From Aeromonas dhakensis (GTDB taxonomy: Bacteria > Pseudomonadota > Gammaproteobacteria > Enterobacterales > Aeromonadaceae), in NCBI RefSeq assembly GCF_000820305.1, contig NZ_CDBH01000048.1, positions 31,453 to 95,452 of the forward strand: a stretch of DNA of 64,000 bases, in the 5' to 3' direction. A program made the position numbers and the translations under genes. Positions 16,955 to 26,549 of the stretch are shown in pieces (the first letter of the stretch is position 1; every line of letters begins with the position of its first letter). The notes beneath the pieces were generated by a model. The model saw nothing but the letters and a program-made list of their open reading frames with translations. It was not told the DNA's origin and ran no database searches.

Positions 16955-18685
16955 GTGAGCATCGAACAACCCATAACAACATCCGTCGCAACTCTGACCG
17001 CCGATGGCGTGGCCGCGCGCAACGAACGTGCCCGCGCCCATGCCCTGCAGCACACGGTCAAGACCGACAACCTGATCCCGGCCACTGTCTCTTACCAGAG
17101 TCAGGGGCGCCTGCTGCTGGTCGGCCCGGAAGATCGGATTCGCCGCGCCGCCAGCCTGCTGCCCGCCGGAGTGAAGCCCACCCTGCTGGTGAGCGAAGCG
17201 GTCCACGATGCCGAGGCGGCCGATCTCGAAACCATTTTTGATGCCACCGCATCCCTCGCGGCCCTGACCCTGCGCGAGCCGAGCCTGACAGGGTATCTCG
17301 GCCAGTTCCAGCTCACCGGCCTCAATGGTCAGGGTGAGCGGGTTAATCTGGCTGCGCTCTGCTTTCCACAACCTGCGACGGTGGGTAGCGAACCGCGCTT
17401 CGATCTGGTGGCCGATCTGGGCCGCGCCCCGCTCTTTGCGCTGGAGCGCCCGCCGGTCGGTTATCTGCATCTCTTTGATGACCAAGGGCTGGCCGAACGG
17501 CTTGCCGAGCTTTGTGCGCTGACCGGTATCTTCGACAAGCCGCGCTATTTTCGTCTAGACCCCGAGGCCTGCGCCTTTACCGCCCGCGGCGTGCCCGGTT
17601 GCAGCCGCTGCCTCGATGTCTGCCCGACAGATGCGCTCAAGCCCGTCAATGGCCGCATCCAGATCGATCCCCATCTCTGTCAGGGCTTTGGCAGCTGCGC
17701 CTCGGCCTGTCCGACCGGGGCGATTGCCTATCACCAGCCCGATGCCAATACCAGCGGCGACTACCTCTTTCGCCTGCTCAAGCACTACCGGGAGGCGGGG
17801 GGCGACGCGCCGCAACTGCTGATCTCAGGTGAGAACGATCGCGAATGGGTGGAAACGGAACTCACCCGCTTGCCCGCCAACTGGCTGCCGATCTGGGTGG
17901 AGGAGAGCGCCAGTTTAGGCATCGAGAGCTGGTTCGCCGCCCTCGCCTATGGCGCCAGCGCGGTGCGCATTGCACTGGGCGACGACGTCCCCGCCAGCGT
18001 CCGGGCATTGGTTGAGCGGGAGCTGGCGAGCGCTGCCGTACTCTTGGCGGGCGCCGGCCTCACAGCAGACCGCATCGCCCTGTTTAACCCGGATGCCGAA
18101 CAAGATAAGCCGATCTCCGGCGAGCCAGCCGCAGCCCTGCTGGACAAACCGCTCAAAGGAGACAAACGGGAGAACCTGTTTGCCGCCTTCGATGCCCTCT
18201 GGCAGGCCAACGAGGGGCGCCGCGAGCCGCTGGTTGTGCCACACGGCGCCCCTTACGGCAGCGTTGAATTGAAAGAAGCTGACTGCACCCTCTGCATGGG
18301 CTGCGTGGCGGTCTGCCCGAGCCGCGCCTTGCATGCGGTGGGGCACACGCCGGGTCTCAACTTTATCGAGCAGGATTGCATCCAGTGCTGCATGTGCGAA
18401 AAGGCGTGCCCCGAGCAGGCCATCGTACTGGTGCCCCGTCTGCAACCGGTGCCCGAGGCACGCCGCGCCGTGCAGAGCCTCAAAGCCGAAGAGGCGGCCT
18501 GCTGCATTCGCTGCGGCAAGCCGTTCGCGCCCGCCTCGATGATCCGCCGCATCCAGCAAAAACTGGCCGGTCACTCCCACTTCCAGAACGAGGCCGCCCA
18601 GCGGTTGCTGATGTGCGAGGACTGTCGGGTCAAGGATGTGTTTGCGGCGCTGGCGGCGGATCCCGTCTCCCAGCTCAAGGTGTGA
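16955..18685 (+). CDS. 4Fe-4S protein heading the formate dehydrogenase operon
   Basis: The 576-residue protein carries four ferredoxin-type cluster motifs in two pairs. The first pair near residues 210-250 is CSRCLDVCPTDAL and CQGFGSCASACPTGA; the second near 445-490 is CTLCMGCVAVCPSRAL and CIQCCMCEKACPEQA. Extra cysteine pairs follow (CCIRCGKPF, CEDC). No signal peptide or membrane segment is seen, so it is cytosolic. Its place as first gene of the fdh operon suggests electron transfer or cluster/cofactor delivery during assembly. The start chosen is GTG 16955, with AGGAG at 16945-16949; an earlier in-frame GTG at 16934 has no such site. Confidence 0.85.
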   Translation: MSIEQPITTSVATLTADGVAARNERARAHALQHTVKTDNLIPATVSYQSQGRLLLVGPEDRIRRAASLLPAGVKPTLLVSEAVHDAEAADLETIFDATASLAALTLREPSLTGYLGQFQLTGLNGQGERVNLAALCFPQPATVGSEPRFDLVADLGRAPLFALERPPVGYLHLFDDQGLAERLAELCALTGIFDKPRYFRLDPEACAFTARGVPGCSRCLDVCPTDALKPVNGRIQIDPHLCQGFGSCASACPTGAIAYHQPDANTSGDYLFRLLKHYREAGGDAPQLLISGENDREWVETELTRLPANWLPIWVEESASLGIESWFAALAYGASAVRIALGDDVPASVRALVERELASAAVLLAGAGLTADRIALFNPDAEQDKPISGEPAAALLDKPLKGDKRENLFAAFDALWQANEGRREPLVVPHGAPYGSVELKEADCTLCMGCVAVCPSRALHAVGHTPGLNFIEQDCIQCCMCEKACPEQAIVLVPRLQPVPEARRAVQSLKAEEAACCIRCGKPFAPASMIRRIQQKLAGHSHFQNEAAQRLLMCEDCRVKDVFAALAADPVSQLKV

Positions 18686-18695
18686 GGGGCCAGTG

Positions 18696-19316
18696 ATGAG
18701 TGAACAACATAACGAAAAGGCTGGCGAACTGACCATGACCGAACTGGAACAGAGCAGCGCCGATCTCTACGCCCTGCTGGCGAGTCTCTGGCGCGCCGCC
18801 CCCCGTGGTGAACAGCTCGCCTGGCTGCAAGGGTTGCAGGCCATGCCAGGCCCCTTTGCCAGAGGGCTGGGGCTGGTGCAACTGGCGGCCAGCAGCCACC
18901 ACGAGCACGAGCTTGCCGAGGAGTATCAGGATCTCTTTATCGGGCTGGGGCGCGGGGAGATCGTGCCGTTTGCCTCCTGGTATCTCACCGGCTCCCTGAT
19001 GGAGCTGCCGCTGGCGGTGCTGCGCGCCGATCTGCAGTCGCTCGGCTTCGAGCGCCAGAGCGGGGTGTGCGAGCCGGAAGATCACCTGGCCGCCCTCTGC
19101 GAGGTGATGGCGGTATTGATTGCCGAGCAGCACCCGGATCGCAACCGCTTCTATGAACGCCACCTTGCCCCCTGGGTACTCGCCTGCTGCCGCGATCAGC
19201 AACAGGCGAAAGGGGGCAGCTTCTACCGGGCGGTCGGGGCCCTTGCCGAAGACTTTTTCAAACTGGAACAGGAACTGCGCCTGCCCTTTGGCAGTCCGGT
19301 GGTGACGCTGCCATGA
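18696..19316 (+). CDS. TorD/DmsD-family chaperone for formate dehydrogenase
   Basis: The 206-residue all-helical protein has the family core EYQDLFIGLGRGEIVPFASW with YLTGSLME immediately after, and a C-terminal FFKLEQEL helix. Members bind the twin-arginine signal of a molybdo- or tungstoenzyme and hold it until the cofactor is inserted. The genes immediately downstream encode two Tat-signal proteins, the small DUF protein and FdhA, the natural clients. ATG 18696 has GAGGGG 6 bases upstream; an internal ATG at 18735 (MTELEQ) lacks one. The gap to the Fe-S gene is 10 bp. Confidence 0.87.
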   Translation: MSEQHNEKAGELTMTELEQSSADLYALLASLWRAAPRGEQLAWLQGLQAMPGPFARGLGLVQLAASSHHEHELAEEYQDLFIGLGRGEIVPFASWYLTGSLMELPLAVLRADLQSLGFERQSGVCEPEDHLAALCEVMAVLIAEQHPDRNRFYERHLAPWVLACCRDQQQAKGGSFYRAVGALAEDFFKLEQELRLPFGSPVVTLP

Positions 19317-19385
19317 CGCTGCGCCACCCACTCATAGCAAAACCGGCTCACCGCAGCCGACCATAACAACAGAGGTCACAGAAAG

Positions 19386-19589
19386 ATGAGCGATGAACAG
19401 CTGAAAGACCCGTCCCGCCGCAATCTGATCAAGGGGGTGGGGGTGGTTGCCACCATAGGTGTGCTGGCCGGTGCCACCGGTCGGGTGGTGGGCAAAGAGG
19501 TGCTGACCCACGACACCGAGCCTGACAAGGGTTATCGGGAGACCCCCCACGTTCACGACTTTTATCGCACCCTGCGCGGCACCGACTGA
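19386..19589 (+). CDS. Small formate dehydrogenase-region Tat-signal protein
   Basis: The 67-residue product is little more than a twin-arginine leader (SRRNLIKG followed by VGVVATIGVLAGATG) and a short hydrophilic tail with HVHDFYRTLRG. Such proteins form a known family of Tat targets coded just before the catalytic subunit of this type of formate dehydrogenase. The function is unknown; a helper for export or a small subunit is possible. The gap to fdhA is 23 bp, and AGAGG lies upstream of the ATG. Confidence 0.85.
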   Translation: MSDEQLKDPSRRNLIKGVGVVATIGVLAGATGRVVGKEVLTHDTEPDKGYRETPHVHDFYRTLRGTD

Positions 19590-19612
19590 GCCGGCTCAGT
19601 GAAGGAGAACTC

Positions 19613-22513
19613 ATGAAACTGACGAAACGTGCCGAGCAGCCCCAGGCGGGCGAGCAGGGCAGCTTGCAAGGCGGTTTGCAAAATAATGGGGCCGCTCGCG
19701 GTCAGGGGCTGACCCGTCGCGCCTTTATGGTCAATTCCGGTCTGGTGGCCGGCGGCGCCGTGGCCGCCGGCTGGCTGGCGCCAGCCATGATGCAGCGGGC
19801 CGAGGCCAAGACCGTGGCGGCCGGGGTGCCGGTCGAGGTGAAGCGCACCATCTGCTCCCACTGCTCGGTGGGTTGCGGCGTCTATGCCGAGGTGCAGAAC
19901 GGCGTCTGGACCGGTCAGGAGCCGGCCTTCGATCACCCCTTCAACCTCGGCGGTCACTGCGCCAAGGGGGCGGCCCTGCGCGAGCACGGCCACGGTGAGC
20001 GTCGCCTCAAGTACCCGATGAAGCTGGTGGGCGGCAAGTGGCAGCGCATCAGCTGGGATCAGGCCATCGAAGAGGTGGGCAACGAGGTGCTGCGCCTGCG
20101 CAAGGAGTCCGGCCCCGACAGCGTCTACTGGCTCGGCTCGGCCAAGCACTCCAACGAGCAGGCCTACCTGTTTCGCAAGATGGCGTCCCTGTGGGGCACA
20201 AACAACGTGGATCACCAGGCGCGGATCTGCCACTCCACCACGGTCGCCGGGGTCGCCAACACCTGGGGCTACGGCGCCATGACCAACAGCCTGAACGACA
20301 TGCACAACAGCAAGTCGATCATGTTTATCGGCTCCAACCCGGCGGAGGCCCACCCGGTCGCCATGCAGCACATCCTGCTGGCCAAAGAGCGCAACGGCTG
20401 CAAGATCCTAGTGGTCGACCCGCGTCGCACCCGCACCGCCGCCAAGGCGGACATGTACCTCTCCCTGCGCCCGGGCACCGACGTCGCCTTTATCTGGGGC
20501 ATGCTCTGGCACATCTTCAAGAACGGCTGGGAAGACAAGGAGTTCATCCGCACCCGCGTCTTTGGCATGGACGAGGTGCAAAAAGAGGTGGCGCGCTGGA
20601 CTCCGGCGGAAGTAGAGCGGGTGACCGGCCTCAATGAAAAAGAGGTGTATGGCGCCGCCAAGCTGCTTTCCGACAATCGCCCCGGCTGCGTGGTCTGGTG
20701 CATGGGCGGCACCCAGCACACCACCGGCAACAACAACACCCGCGCTTACTGCATCCTCGAACTGGCCCTTGGCAACGTGGGCAAGAGCGGGGCGGGCACC
20801 AACATCTTCCGCGGTCACGACAACGTGCAGGGCGCCACCGACTTTGGCGTCACCTCCGACTCATTGCCCGGCTACTACGGTCTGGAAGAGGGCTCCTGGA
20901 AGCACTGGGCCCGGGTGTGGGACGTGGATTACGAGTGGATCAAGGCCCGCTTTGACAGCAAGGCCTACAACGGCAAGCTGCCGATGAACAACAACGGCAT
21001 CCCGGTCTCCCGCTGGGTAGACGGGGTGCTGGAGAACGCCGATCTCATCGAGCAGGGGGCCAACATCCGCGCCATGTTCTACTGGGGTCATGCGGTCAAC
21101 TCCCAGACCCGCGGCCCGGAGATGAAGAAGGCGATGCAAAAGCTCGACATGATGGTGATTGTCGACCCGTACCCCACCGTCGCCGCCGTCATGAACGATC
21201 GTACCGACGGCGTCTACCTGCTGCCGGCCACCACCCAGTTCGAGACCTATGGTTCCGTCACCGCCACCAACCGCTCCATGCAGTGGCGCGATAAGGTGGT
21301 CGAACCGCTGTTCGAATCCAAGGTGGACCACGAGATCATGTATCTCTTGAGCAAGAAGCTCGGCTTTGCCGATGAGCTGTTCAAGCACATCAAGGTGGAG
21401 AACAACGAGCCGCTCCTGGAAGACATCACCCGCGAATACAACCGCGGCATGTGGAGCGTGGGCTACACAGGCCAGAGCCCGGAGCGGCTCAAGGCGCACC
21501 AGCAGAACTGGCACACCTTCCACAAGACCAACCTCAAGGCCGAGGGCGGCCCGGTCAGCGGCGAGGTGTACGGTCTGCCCTGGCCCTGCTGGGGCACCCC
21601 GGAGATGAAGCACCCCGGCAGCCACATCCTCTACGACACCAGCATTCCGGTCTCGCAAGGGGGCGGTGGTTTCCGTGCACGCTTCGGCATCGAGTATCAG
21701 GGCGTCTCGCTGCTGGCCGAAGACTCCTGGCCGAAGGGGAGCGAGGTGGAAGATGGCTATCCCGAGATCACCGCCGACCTGCTGAAGCAGCTTGGCTGGT
21801 GGGATGAGCTGACCGAGGCCGAGAAGAAAGAGGCCGAGGGGCGCAACTGGAAGACCGATCTCTCCGGTGGCATCCAGCGGGTGGCCATCAAGCACGGCTT
21901 CGTGCCCTACGGCAACGCCAAGGCGCGCTGCGTGGTGTGGACCTTCCCGGATCAGGTGCCCAAGCACCGCGAGCCGCTCTACACCCCGCGCCGGGATCTG
22001 CTGGCCGACTACGCCACCTGGCCCGATGCCAAGAGCCTGTGGCGCCTGCCGACCCAGTATGCCTCGGTGCAGGAGAAGGACGTCAGCAAGGAGTTCCCGA
22101 TCATCCTTACCTCTGGCCGTCTGGTGGAGTACGAGGGAGGGGGCGATGAGACCCGCTCCAACCCCTGGCTGGCCGAACTGCAGCAGGAGATGTTCGTCGA
22201 GATGAACCCGGCAGATGCCAACGATGTCGGCGTGCGCGACGGTCAGGATGTCTGGGTCGAGGGGCCGGAAGGGGGCCGGGTCAAGGTGAAGGCGCTGGTG
22301 ACCCCGCGGGTCAAACCTGGGCTCGCCTTTATGCCGTTCCACTTCGGCGGCCACTTCGAGGGCCAGGATCTGCGATCCAAATATCCGGAAGGGTCAGACC
22401 CCTATGTGCTGGGGGAGTCGGTCAACATAGTCACCACCTATGGTTATGACCCGGTCACCCAGATGCAGGAGACCAAGGTCACCCTGTGCCGTTTTCGCAA
22501 AGTAGGAGCCTGA
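19613..22513 (+). CDS. fdhA: Formate dehydrogenase catalytic subunit (Mo/W-bis-MGD), cysteine type
   Basis: The 966-residue protein oxidises formate to CO2. It has a Tat signal (LTRRAFMVNSGLVAGG, roughly residues 35-70), so it acts in the periplasm. A [4Fe-4S] site, CSHCSVGCGVY near 81, is completed by GGHCAKGA. The metal ligand is Cys206 in QARICHSTTVAG, coded by TGC at 20228-20230, not selenocysteine. The molybdopterin-binding motifs MFIGSNPAEAHPVAM, CMGGTQHTTGNNNTR and the C-terminal GRLVEYEGGGDETRSN region are complete. It lies between the small Tat protein and fdhB. Tungsten use is suggested by the tup operon in the same island but not proven. Confidence 0.95.
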   Translation: MKLTKRAEQPQAGEQGSLQGGLQNNGAARGQGLTRRAFMVNSGLVAGGAVAAGWLAPAMMQRAEAKTVAAGVPVEVKRTICSHCSVGCGVYAEVQNGVWTGQEPAFDHPFNLGGHCAKGAALREHGHGERRLKYPMKLVGGKWQRISWDQAIEEVGNEVLRLRKESGPDSVYWLGSAKHSNEQAYLFRKMASLWGTNNVDHQARICHSTTVAGVANTWGYGAMTNSLNDMHNSKSIMFIGSNPAEAHPVAMQHILLAKERNGCKILVVDPRRTRTAAKADMYLSLRPGTDVAFIWGMLWHIFKNGWEDKEFIRTRVFGMDEVQKEVARWTPAEVERVTGLNEKEVYGAAKLLSDNRPGCVVWCMGGTQHTTGNNNTRAYCILELALGNVGKSGAGTNIFRGHDNVQGATDFGVTSDSLPGYYGLEEGSWKHWARVWDVDYEWIKARFDSKAYNGKLPMNNNGIPVSRWVDGVLENADLIEQGANIRAMFYWGHAVNSQTRGPEMKKAMQKLDMMVIVDPYPTVAAVMNDRTDGVYLLPATTQFETYGSVTATNRSMQWRDKVVEPLFESKVDHEIMYLLSKKLGFADELFKHIKVENNEPLLEDITREYNRGMWSVGYTGQSPERLKAHQQNWHTFHKTNLKAEGGPVSGEVYGLPWPCWGTPEMKHPGSHILYDTSIPVSQGGGGFRARFGIEYQGVSLLAEDSWPKGSEVEDGYPEITADLLKQLGWWDELTEAEKKEAEGRNWKTDLSGGIQRVAIKHGFVPYGNAKARCVVWTFPDQVPKHREPLYTPRRDLLADYATWPDAKSLWRLPTQYASVQEKDVSKEFPIILTSGRLVEYEGGGDETRSNPWLAELQQEMFVEMNPADANDVGVRDGQDVWVEGPEGGRVKVKALVTPRVKPGLAFMPFHFGGHFEGQDLRSKYPEGSDPYVLGESVNIVTTYGYDPVTQMQETKVTLCRFRKVGA

Positions 22514-22517
22514 TCCC

Positions 22518-23177
22518 ATGGCCAGAATGAAATTCATGTGTGACACCAAGCGTTGCATCGAGTGCAACGGCTGTGTGACGGCGTGCAAGAACGAGAACGA
22601 CGATGCTCTGGAGTGGGGCATCCAGCGCCGCCGGGTGGTGACCCTCAACGACGGCCTGCCGGGGGAGACCTCCATCTCGGTCGCCTGCATGCACTGCACC
22701 GACGCTCCCTGCATGGCGGTCTGTCCGGCAGACTGCTTCTATCACACCGACGACGGCATCGTGCTGCACAACAAGGATCTCTGCATCGGTTGCGGCTACT
22801 GCCTGTTTGCCTGCCCGTTCGGGGCGCCCCAGTTCCCGAAGACCGCCGCCTTCGGCGATCGGGGCAAGATGGACAAGTGCACCTTCTGCGCCGGCGGCCC
22901 GGAAGAGGATCACAGCGAGGCGGAGCGCCAGAAGTACGGTGCCAACCGCATCGCCGAGGGTAAGCTGCCCATGTGTGCCGAGCTCTGCTCTACCAAGGCA
23001 CTGCTGGCAGGGGATGCGCAGGTCATCTCCGACATCTTCCGCGAGCGGGTCGCCTATCGCGGTGCCCCTCACGCGGGCTGGGGTGGGGATGAGCAGGATC
23101 TGTTCCACGACGCCAGCCAACCCCGCGATGGCAGAGGCAAGGGGCTCAAGCCTGGCAAGCAGGAGGGTGGCCAATGA
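22518..23177 (+). CDS. fdhB: Formate dehydrogenase iron-sulfur subunit
   Basis: The 219-residue subunit has four [4Fe-4S] binding groups: CIECNGCVTACKNE, CMHCTDAPCMAVCP, CIGCGYCLFACPFG and the split KCTFCAGG...CAELCSTKAL. These are typical of the electron-transfer subunit that links the catalytic subunit to the membrane cytochrome b. It has no signal of its own and is expected to be exported with FdhA. It begins 4 bp after fdhA and overlaps fdhC by 4 bases (ATGA). Unlike FdnH-type subunits it lacks a C-terminal membrane anchor. Confidence 0.94.
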   Translation: MARMKFMCDTKRCIECNGCVTACKNENDDALEWGIQRRRVVTLNDGLPGETSISVACMHCTDAPCMAVCPADCFYHTDDGIVLHNKDLCIGCGYCLFACPFGAPQFPKTAAFGDRGKMDKCTFCAGGPEEDHSEAERQKYGANRIAEGKLPMCAELCSTKALLAGDAQVISDIFRERVAYRGAPHAGWGGDEQDLFHDASQPRDGRGKGLKPGKQEGGQ

Positions 23178-24145
23178 GACACTGGCTGACAGGGCTACTG
23201 ACAGCCTTGCTGCTGTTCAGTGCACCTGGCTTTGCCGATGCCCAGAAGGAGACGATCGGCTTTGCCGGCGCTGACTACTGGCGCGCGGTGAAGGATGGGC
23301 AGGAGGGGGTGACCACCTCTCGCTCGCCGGAGCACGGGGTGCTCATCTCGGTGCCGGGCCAGCTCTGGTTCGAGGTAAAAACCAAATGGGTGTCGCCGCT
23401 GGGTGCCATCGCCATCTTCGGCTCTTTGGCCATGTGCGGTCTGATGTACTGGGTGGTGGGACCGACCAAGCTCTCGAAACCGCGCACCGGGCGCAAGCTC
23501 AAGCGCTGGAGCCGGCTCGATCGGGCGCTGCACTGGACCACGGCGGGCATGTTTCTGACCCTGTCCGGCTCGGGGCTGGCCATCATCTACGGCAAGCACT
23601 TCATCAAGCCGGTGGTGAGCATGGGGGTGTGGGAGAACTGGATCTGGTTCGCCAAGGTGTTCCACAACTACGTGGGGCCGCTCTTCTTCCTCTGCCTGCT
23701 CGGGGTGCTCATCAAGTGGTTCCGTCACAACATCGTCAACATGGTGGACGTGCAGTGGTTCATGAAGGCGGGCGGCATGCTGGGGCCCCACAAGGGCAGT
23801 CACCCCTCGGCGGGCTTCTCCAACGGCGGTGAGAAGGCCATTTTCTGGCTGCTGATCTGGTTTGGCGGCATCGTGGTGGCGACCGGGCTGTTTCTGGACT
23901 TCCCCATCTTCGGCCAGCTGCGCCGCCAGATGGAGTGGGCCAGTTTCATCCACATCGTAGGCGCCTTGATCCTCATCTGCGGCTTCATCTTCCATATCTA
24001 CATGGGCCTGTTCCAGTTGGAAGGGGCGCTGGAGGGGATGGTGACCGGCGAGGTGGACGAGACCTGGGCCAGGGAGCACCACGACCTCTGGTATGAAGAG
24101 GTGAAGCACCAGCTCGACGAGCCTAAAACGGGCAAGTCCGGCTGA
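23174..24145 (+). CDS. fdhC: Formate dehydrogenase cytochrome b subunit
   Basis: The 323-residue product has a signal-like N-terminus (LTGLLTALLLFSAPGFADA), a periplasmic section, and four main membrane segments between about 75 and 290. Histidines that can bind heme b occur in RALHWTT, KVFHNYVGP and FIHIVGALILICGFIFHIYMG. It anchors the enzyme and passes electrons to quinone. It is longer than E. coli FdnI (about 217) owing to the N-terminal extension and extra segment, as in the FdhC of Vibrio and Shewanella clusters. It is the last gene of the operon and is followed by a terminator. Confidence 0.92.
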   Translation: MRHWLTGLLTALLLFSAPGFADAQKETIGFAGADYWRAVKDGQEGVTTSRSPEHGVLISVPGQLWFEVKTKWVSPLGAIAIFGSLAMCGLMYWVVGPTKLSKPRTGRKLKRWSRLDRALHWTTAGMFLTLSGSGLAIIYGKHFIKPVVSMGVWENWIWFAKVFHNYVGPLFFLCLLGVLIKWFRHNIVNMVDVQWFMKAGGMLGPHKGSHPSAGFSNGGEKAIFWLLIWFGGIVVATGLFLDFPIFGQLRRQMEWASFIHIVGALILICGFIFHIYMGLFQLEGALEGMVTGEVDETWAREHHDLWYEEVKHQLDEPKTGKSG

Positions 24146-24173
24146 GATTGACCAAGATATCAAAATGAAAGAG

Positions 24174-24196
24174 AAGGGGCGCTGCGGCGCCCCTTT
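24174..24196 (+). terminator. Terminator of the fdh operon
   Basis: AAGGGGCGC (24174-24182) pairs with GCGCCCCTT (24187-24195) around TGCG and is followed by TGTT. It lies 29 bp after the fdhC stop. Confidence 0.8.
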
Positions 24197-24404
24197 GTTA
24201 TGCCTGCTGCTCAGCGCCGCTGCAGTGGCAGCATGGCCGACGGGAATGGTCTGAATGAGGCCGAAGTCCGTCCTGCCACGGTTTTTGGCCGCAGGGTATG
24301 CCCAAGCTCACAAAATGAAACGACCAAACGTCATATGATTGATTTCATTATGAGTCTTGCTCTCCTGCCGAACGGCAATTTCACGTAAATCAAAGAGAAT
24401 GACT

Positions 24405-26120
24405 ATGGCTACCGGACAATATCTGCTGTGGAAAGATGCACAGGGACAAGATTTTCGCCCCGTTGCACTGACTGGCACCGATCTGCTCAACGATCGCAAC
24501 CTCAACAAGGGTACCGCCTTCACCGAACAGGAGCGCGCCGACTTCGAGCTCGACGGCCTGTTGCCTCCCCAGGTTCAAACGTTTGAAGCCCAGCTTGAGC
24601 GGGTTTATCAGGGCTTTTTGAGCGCCTGCAGCGACATCGAGAAATACCAGAACCTGCGGGCCCTGCAGGATCGCAACGAGACCCTGTTCTACGCCCTGCT
24701 GGCGCGCCACGTGGAGGAGATGACCCCCTACATCTATACCCCGACCGTGGGCAAGGCGTGCCAGGAGTTCAGCCACCGCTTCCAGAAGCCGCGTGGCCTC
24801 TACATTACCCCGAAGAACGTCGAGGACATGGGCTCCCTGGCCCGTCATCTCGATGCCAAGTCGGTGCGCATCATAGTCGTGACCGACAGCCAGGGGATCC
24901 TGGGGATCGGTGATCAGGGGGTGGGCGGCATGGGCATCCCCATCGGCAAGCTCTCTCTCTATACCCTGGGTGCCGGCATCCACCCCGCCTGCTGCCTGCC
25001 CATCGCGCTGGACGTGGGCACCGACAACCAGGCGCTGCTGGATGACCCCATGTATCTGGGCCAGCCCCACAAGCGCATTCGCGGCAAGGAGTACGACGAC
25101 TTCATCGACAAGTTCGTGGCCGGGGTCAAGCGCCACTTCCCCAATGCGGTGCTGCAGTGGGAGGACTTCAGCAAGTCCAACGCCTTCAACAACCTCTCCC
25201 GTTATCAGCAGTCCCTGCCGTCGTTCAACGACGATATCCAGGGGACCGGGGCCGTGGTACTGGCGGGCATCATAGGGGCGGTCAAGGTCAAGGGCGAGAC
25301 CCTGGGCCAGCAGAACTACCTGGTCTATGGTGCCGGTGCCGGCGGGGTCGGGGTGGCGGATCAGATCTGTGCGGGCATGATCCGCGAAGGGCTGGATCCC
25401 CAGGCGGCCCGCGATCGCATCTACATCCTGGATACCCAGGGGCTGGTGTGCGACAACCGCGAGGGGCTCGACGAGTACAAGCGCCGTTATGCCAAGCCGG
25501 GCCTGTTGCTGTCGGGCTGGGACACCGAAGTGCCCGGCAAGGCCAACCTGACCGACGTGCTGCGCCACGTGCCCATCACGGTACTGCTGGGGACCAGCGG
25601 TGCCGGTGGCGCCTTCAAGGAGCAGCATATCCAGCTGATGCTCAACCACTGCGCGCGTCCCATGGTGTTCCCGCTCTCCAACCCGACCGCCAACTGCGAG
25701 GCTCTGCCGGAGGACATCTATCGCTGGAGCCAGGGCAAGGCCATCGTCGCCACCGGCAGCCCGTTCAAGGATGTGCACTACGAGGGGCAGGAGTTCCGGG
25801 TCGGCCAGGGCAACAATGTCTTCATCTTCCCGGGGGTGGGCCTGGCGGCCATCGTCAGCCAGATCCGCGAGATCACGCCGGACATCTTCACCACAGCGGC
25901 CTTTGCGCTGGCGGAGTGCGTGAGCGAGGTGGACCTGGCGAAGGGGGCCGTCTATCCGCGCATTCGCGAGCTGCGCAGCATCTCGGTGCATGTGGCGACG
26001 GCGGTGCTCAAGGACATAGTGCGGCGGGATCCCTCCCACCCGCTGATCGGCCAGGATCTGCAGCAGCACATCCTCAACCACATGTGGGAGCCGGTCTATC
26101 TGCCCTACCGCCGGGTATGA
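24405..26120 (+). CDS. maeA: NAD-dependent malic enzyme
   Basis: The 571-residue enzyme decarboxylates malate to pyruvate with NAD(P). Recognisable parts are YIYTPTVGKACQEFSHRF (malate-binding region), RIIVVTDSQGILGIGDQGVG, the metal-site segment FNDDIQGTGAVVLAG and the dinucleotide-binding GAGAGGVGVADQI. Its length matches E. coli SfcA/MaeA (565). ATG 24405 (MATGQ) is chosen; AGAG lies upstream and the sequence before it is not conserved in character. It is a single-gene unit with a strong terminator. Read-through from the fdh operon is unlikely because of the hairpin at 24174. Confidence 0.94.
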   Translation: MATGQYLLWKDAQGQDFRPVALTGTDLLNDRNLNKGTAFTEQERADFELDGLLPPQVQTFEAQLERVYQGFLSACSDIEKYQNLRALQDRNETLFYALLARHVEEMTPYIYTPTVGKACQEFSHRFQKPRGLYITPKNVEDMGSLARHLDAKSVRIIVVTDSQGILGIGDQGVGGMGIPIGKLSLYTLGAGIHPACCLPIALDVGTDNQALLDDPMYLGQPHKRIRGKEYDDFIDKFVAGVKRHFPNAVLQWEDFSKSNAFNNLSRYQQSLPSFNDDIQGTGAVVLAGIIGAVKVKGETLGQQNYLVYGAGAGGVGVADQICAGMIREGLDPQAARDRIYILDTQGLVCDNREGLDEYKRRYAKPGLLLSGWDTEVPGKANLTDVLRHVPITVLLGTSGAGGAFKEQHIQLMLNHCARPMVFPLSNPTANCEALPEDIYRWSQGKAIVATGSPFKDVHYEGQEFRVGQGNNVFIFPGVGLAAIVSQIREITPDIFTTAAFALAECVSEVDLAKGAVYPRIRELRSISVHVATAVLKDIVRRDPSHPLIGQDLQQHILNHMWEPVYLPYRRV

Positions 26121-26148
26121 CGGACGCAAGCTGGCAATAGTTGCAATG

Positions 26149-26178
26149 AAGAGGGGTGGCCATGGCCACCCCTCTTTG
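26149..26178. terminator. Terminator after maeA
   Basis: AAGAGGGGTGGCCATGGCCA continues into CCCCTCTT to form a long perfect hairpin (26149-26175), followed by TGTTTTG. It separates maeA from the convergent lipoprotein gene. Confidence 0.85.
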
Positions 26179-26207
26179 TTTTGTCACCTGAGCGGTCGAC
26201 TATCTTG

Positions 26208-26549
26208 TCAGCCGCGCAGCGGCAGCCAGTGCCCCGCCTTGCTGCGGCAGGCTGTGTCCTGCCACTGCTGGCTGGCCTGGCCTACGTAGAGCTGCTCGCG
26301 ATAGTCGCGACACCAGAGACCGTTGGGATGGCGAAAGGTGCGCAGCGGCGTGACGCTGCCCGAGTGGCGGCTGGCGGGGTTGAACCAGGTGAGGCTCTGA
26401 CCCTTGGGACGGGTTTGCAGCGCCTCGGCCAGCGCCTGGTTGGCGAGCGCCACGTCCTGCTTGTCCATCTGGTAGTAGAGCGGGGCGGCGCTTTGGCTGG
26501 CACAGGCGGACAGCCACAGCGCCAGGCAGATCAGCAGATAGCGGCTCAT
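26208..26549 (-). CDS. Small lipoprotein, surface-antigen-like
   Basis: The 113-residue product has a short signal with lipobox WLSAC (cysteine at about 16). The conserved-looking section SLTWFNPASRHSGSVTPLRT, FRHPNGLWCRDY and a late cysteine recall the C-terminal domain of the 17-kDa/COG4520 surface-antigen family. No function is assigned. Its ATG overlaps the TGA of the upstream Hint-domain gene (ATGA), so the pair forms an operon even though the upstream frame is now broken. GGAG lies 6 bases before the ATG. Confidence 0.75.
   Translation of the reverse strand: MSRYLLICLALWLSACASQSAAPLYYQMDKQDVALANQALAEALQTRPKGQSLTWFNPASRHSGSVTPLRTFRHPNGLWCRDYREQLYVGQASQQWQDTACRSKAGHWLPLRG

Noticed and set aside
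20228..20230. Possible selenocysteine in the formate dehydrogenase active site
   Set aside because: The codon is TGC (Cys), not TGA, and the reading frame is uninterrupted.
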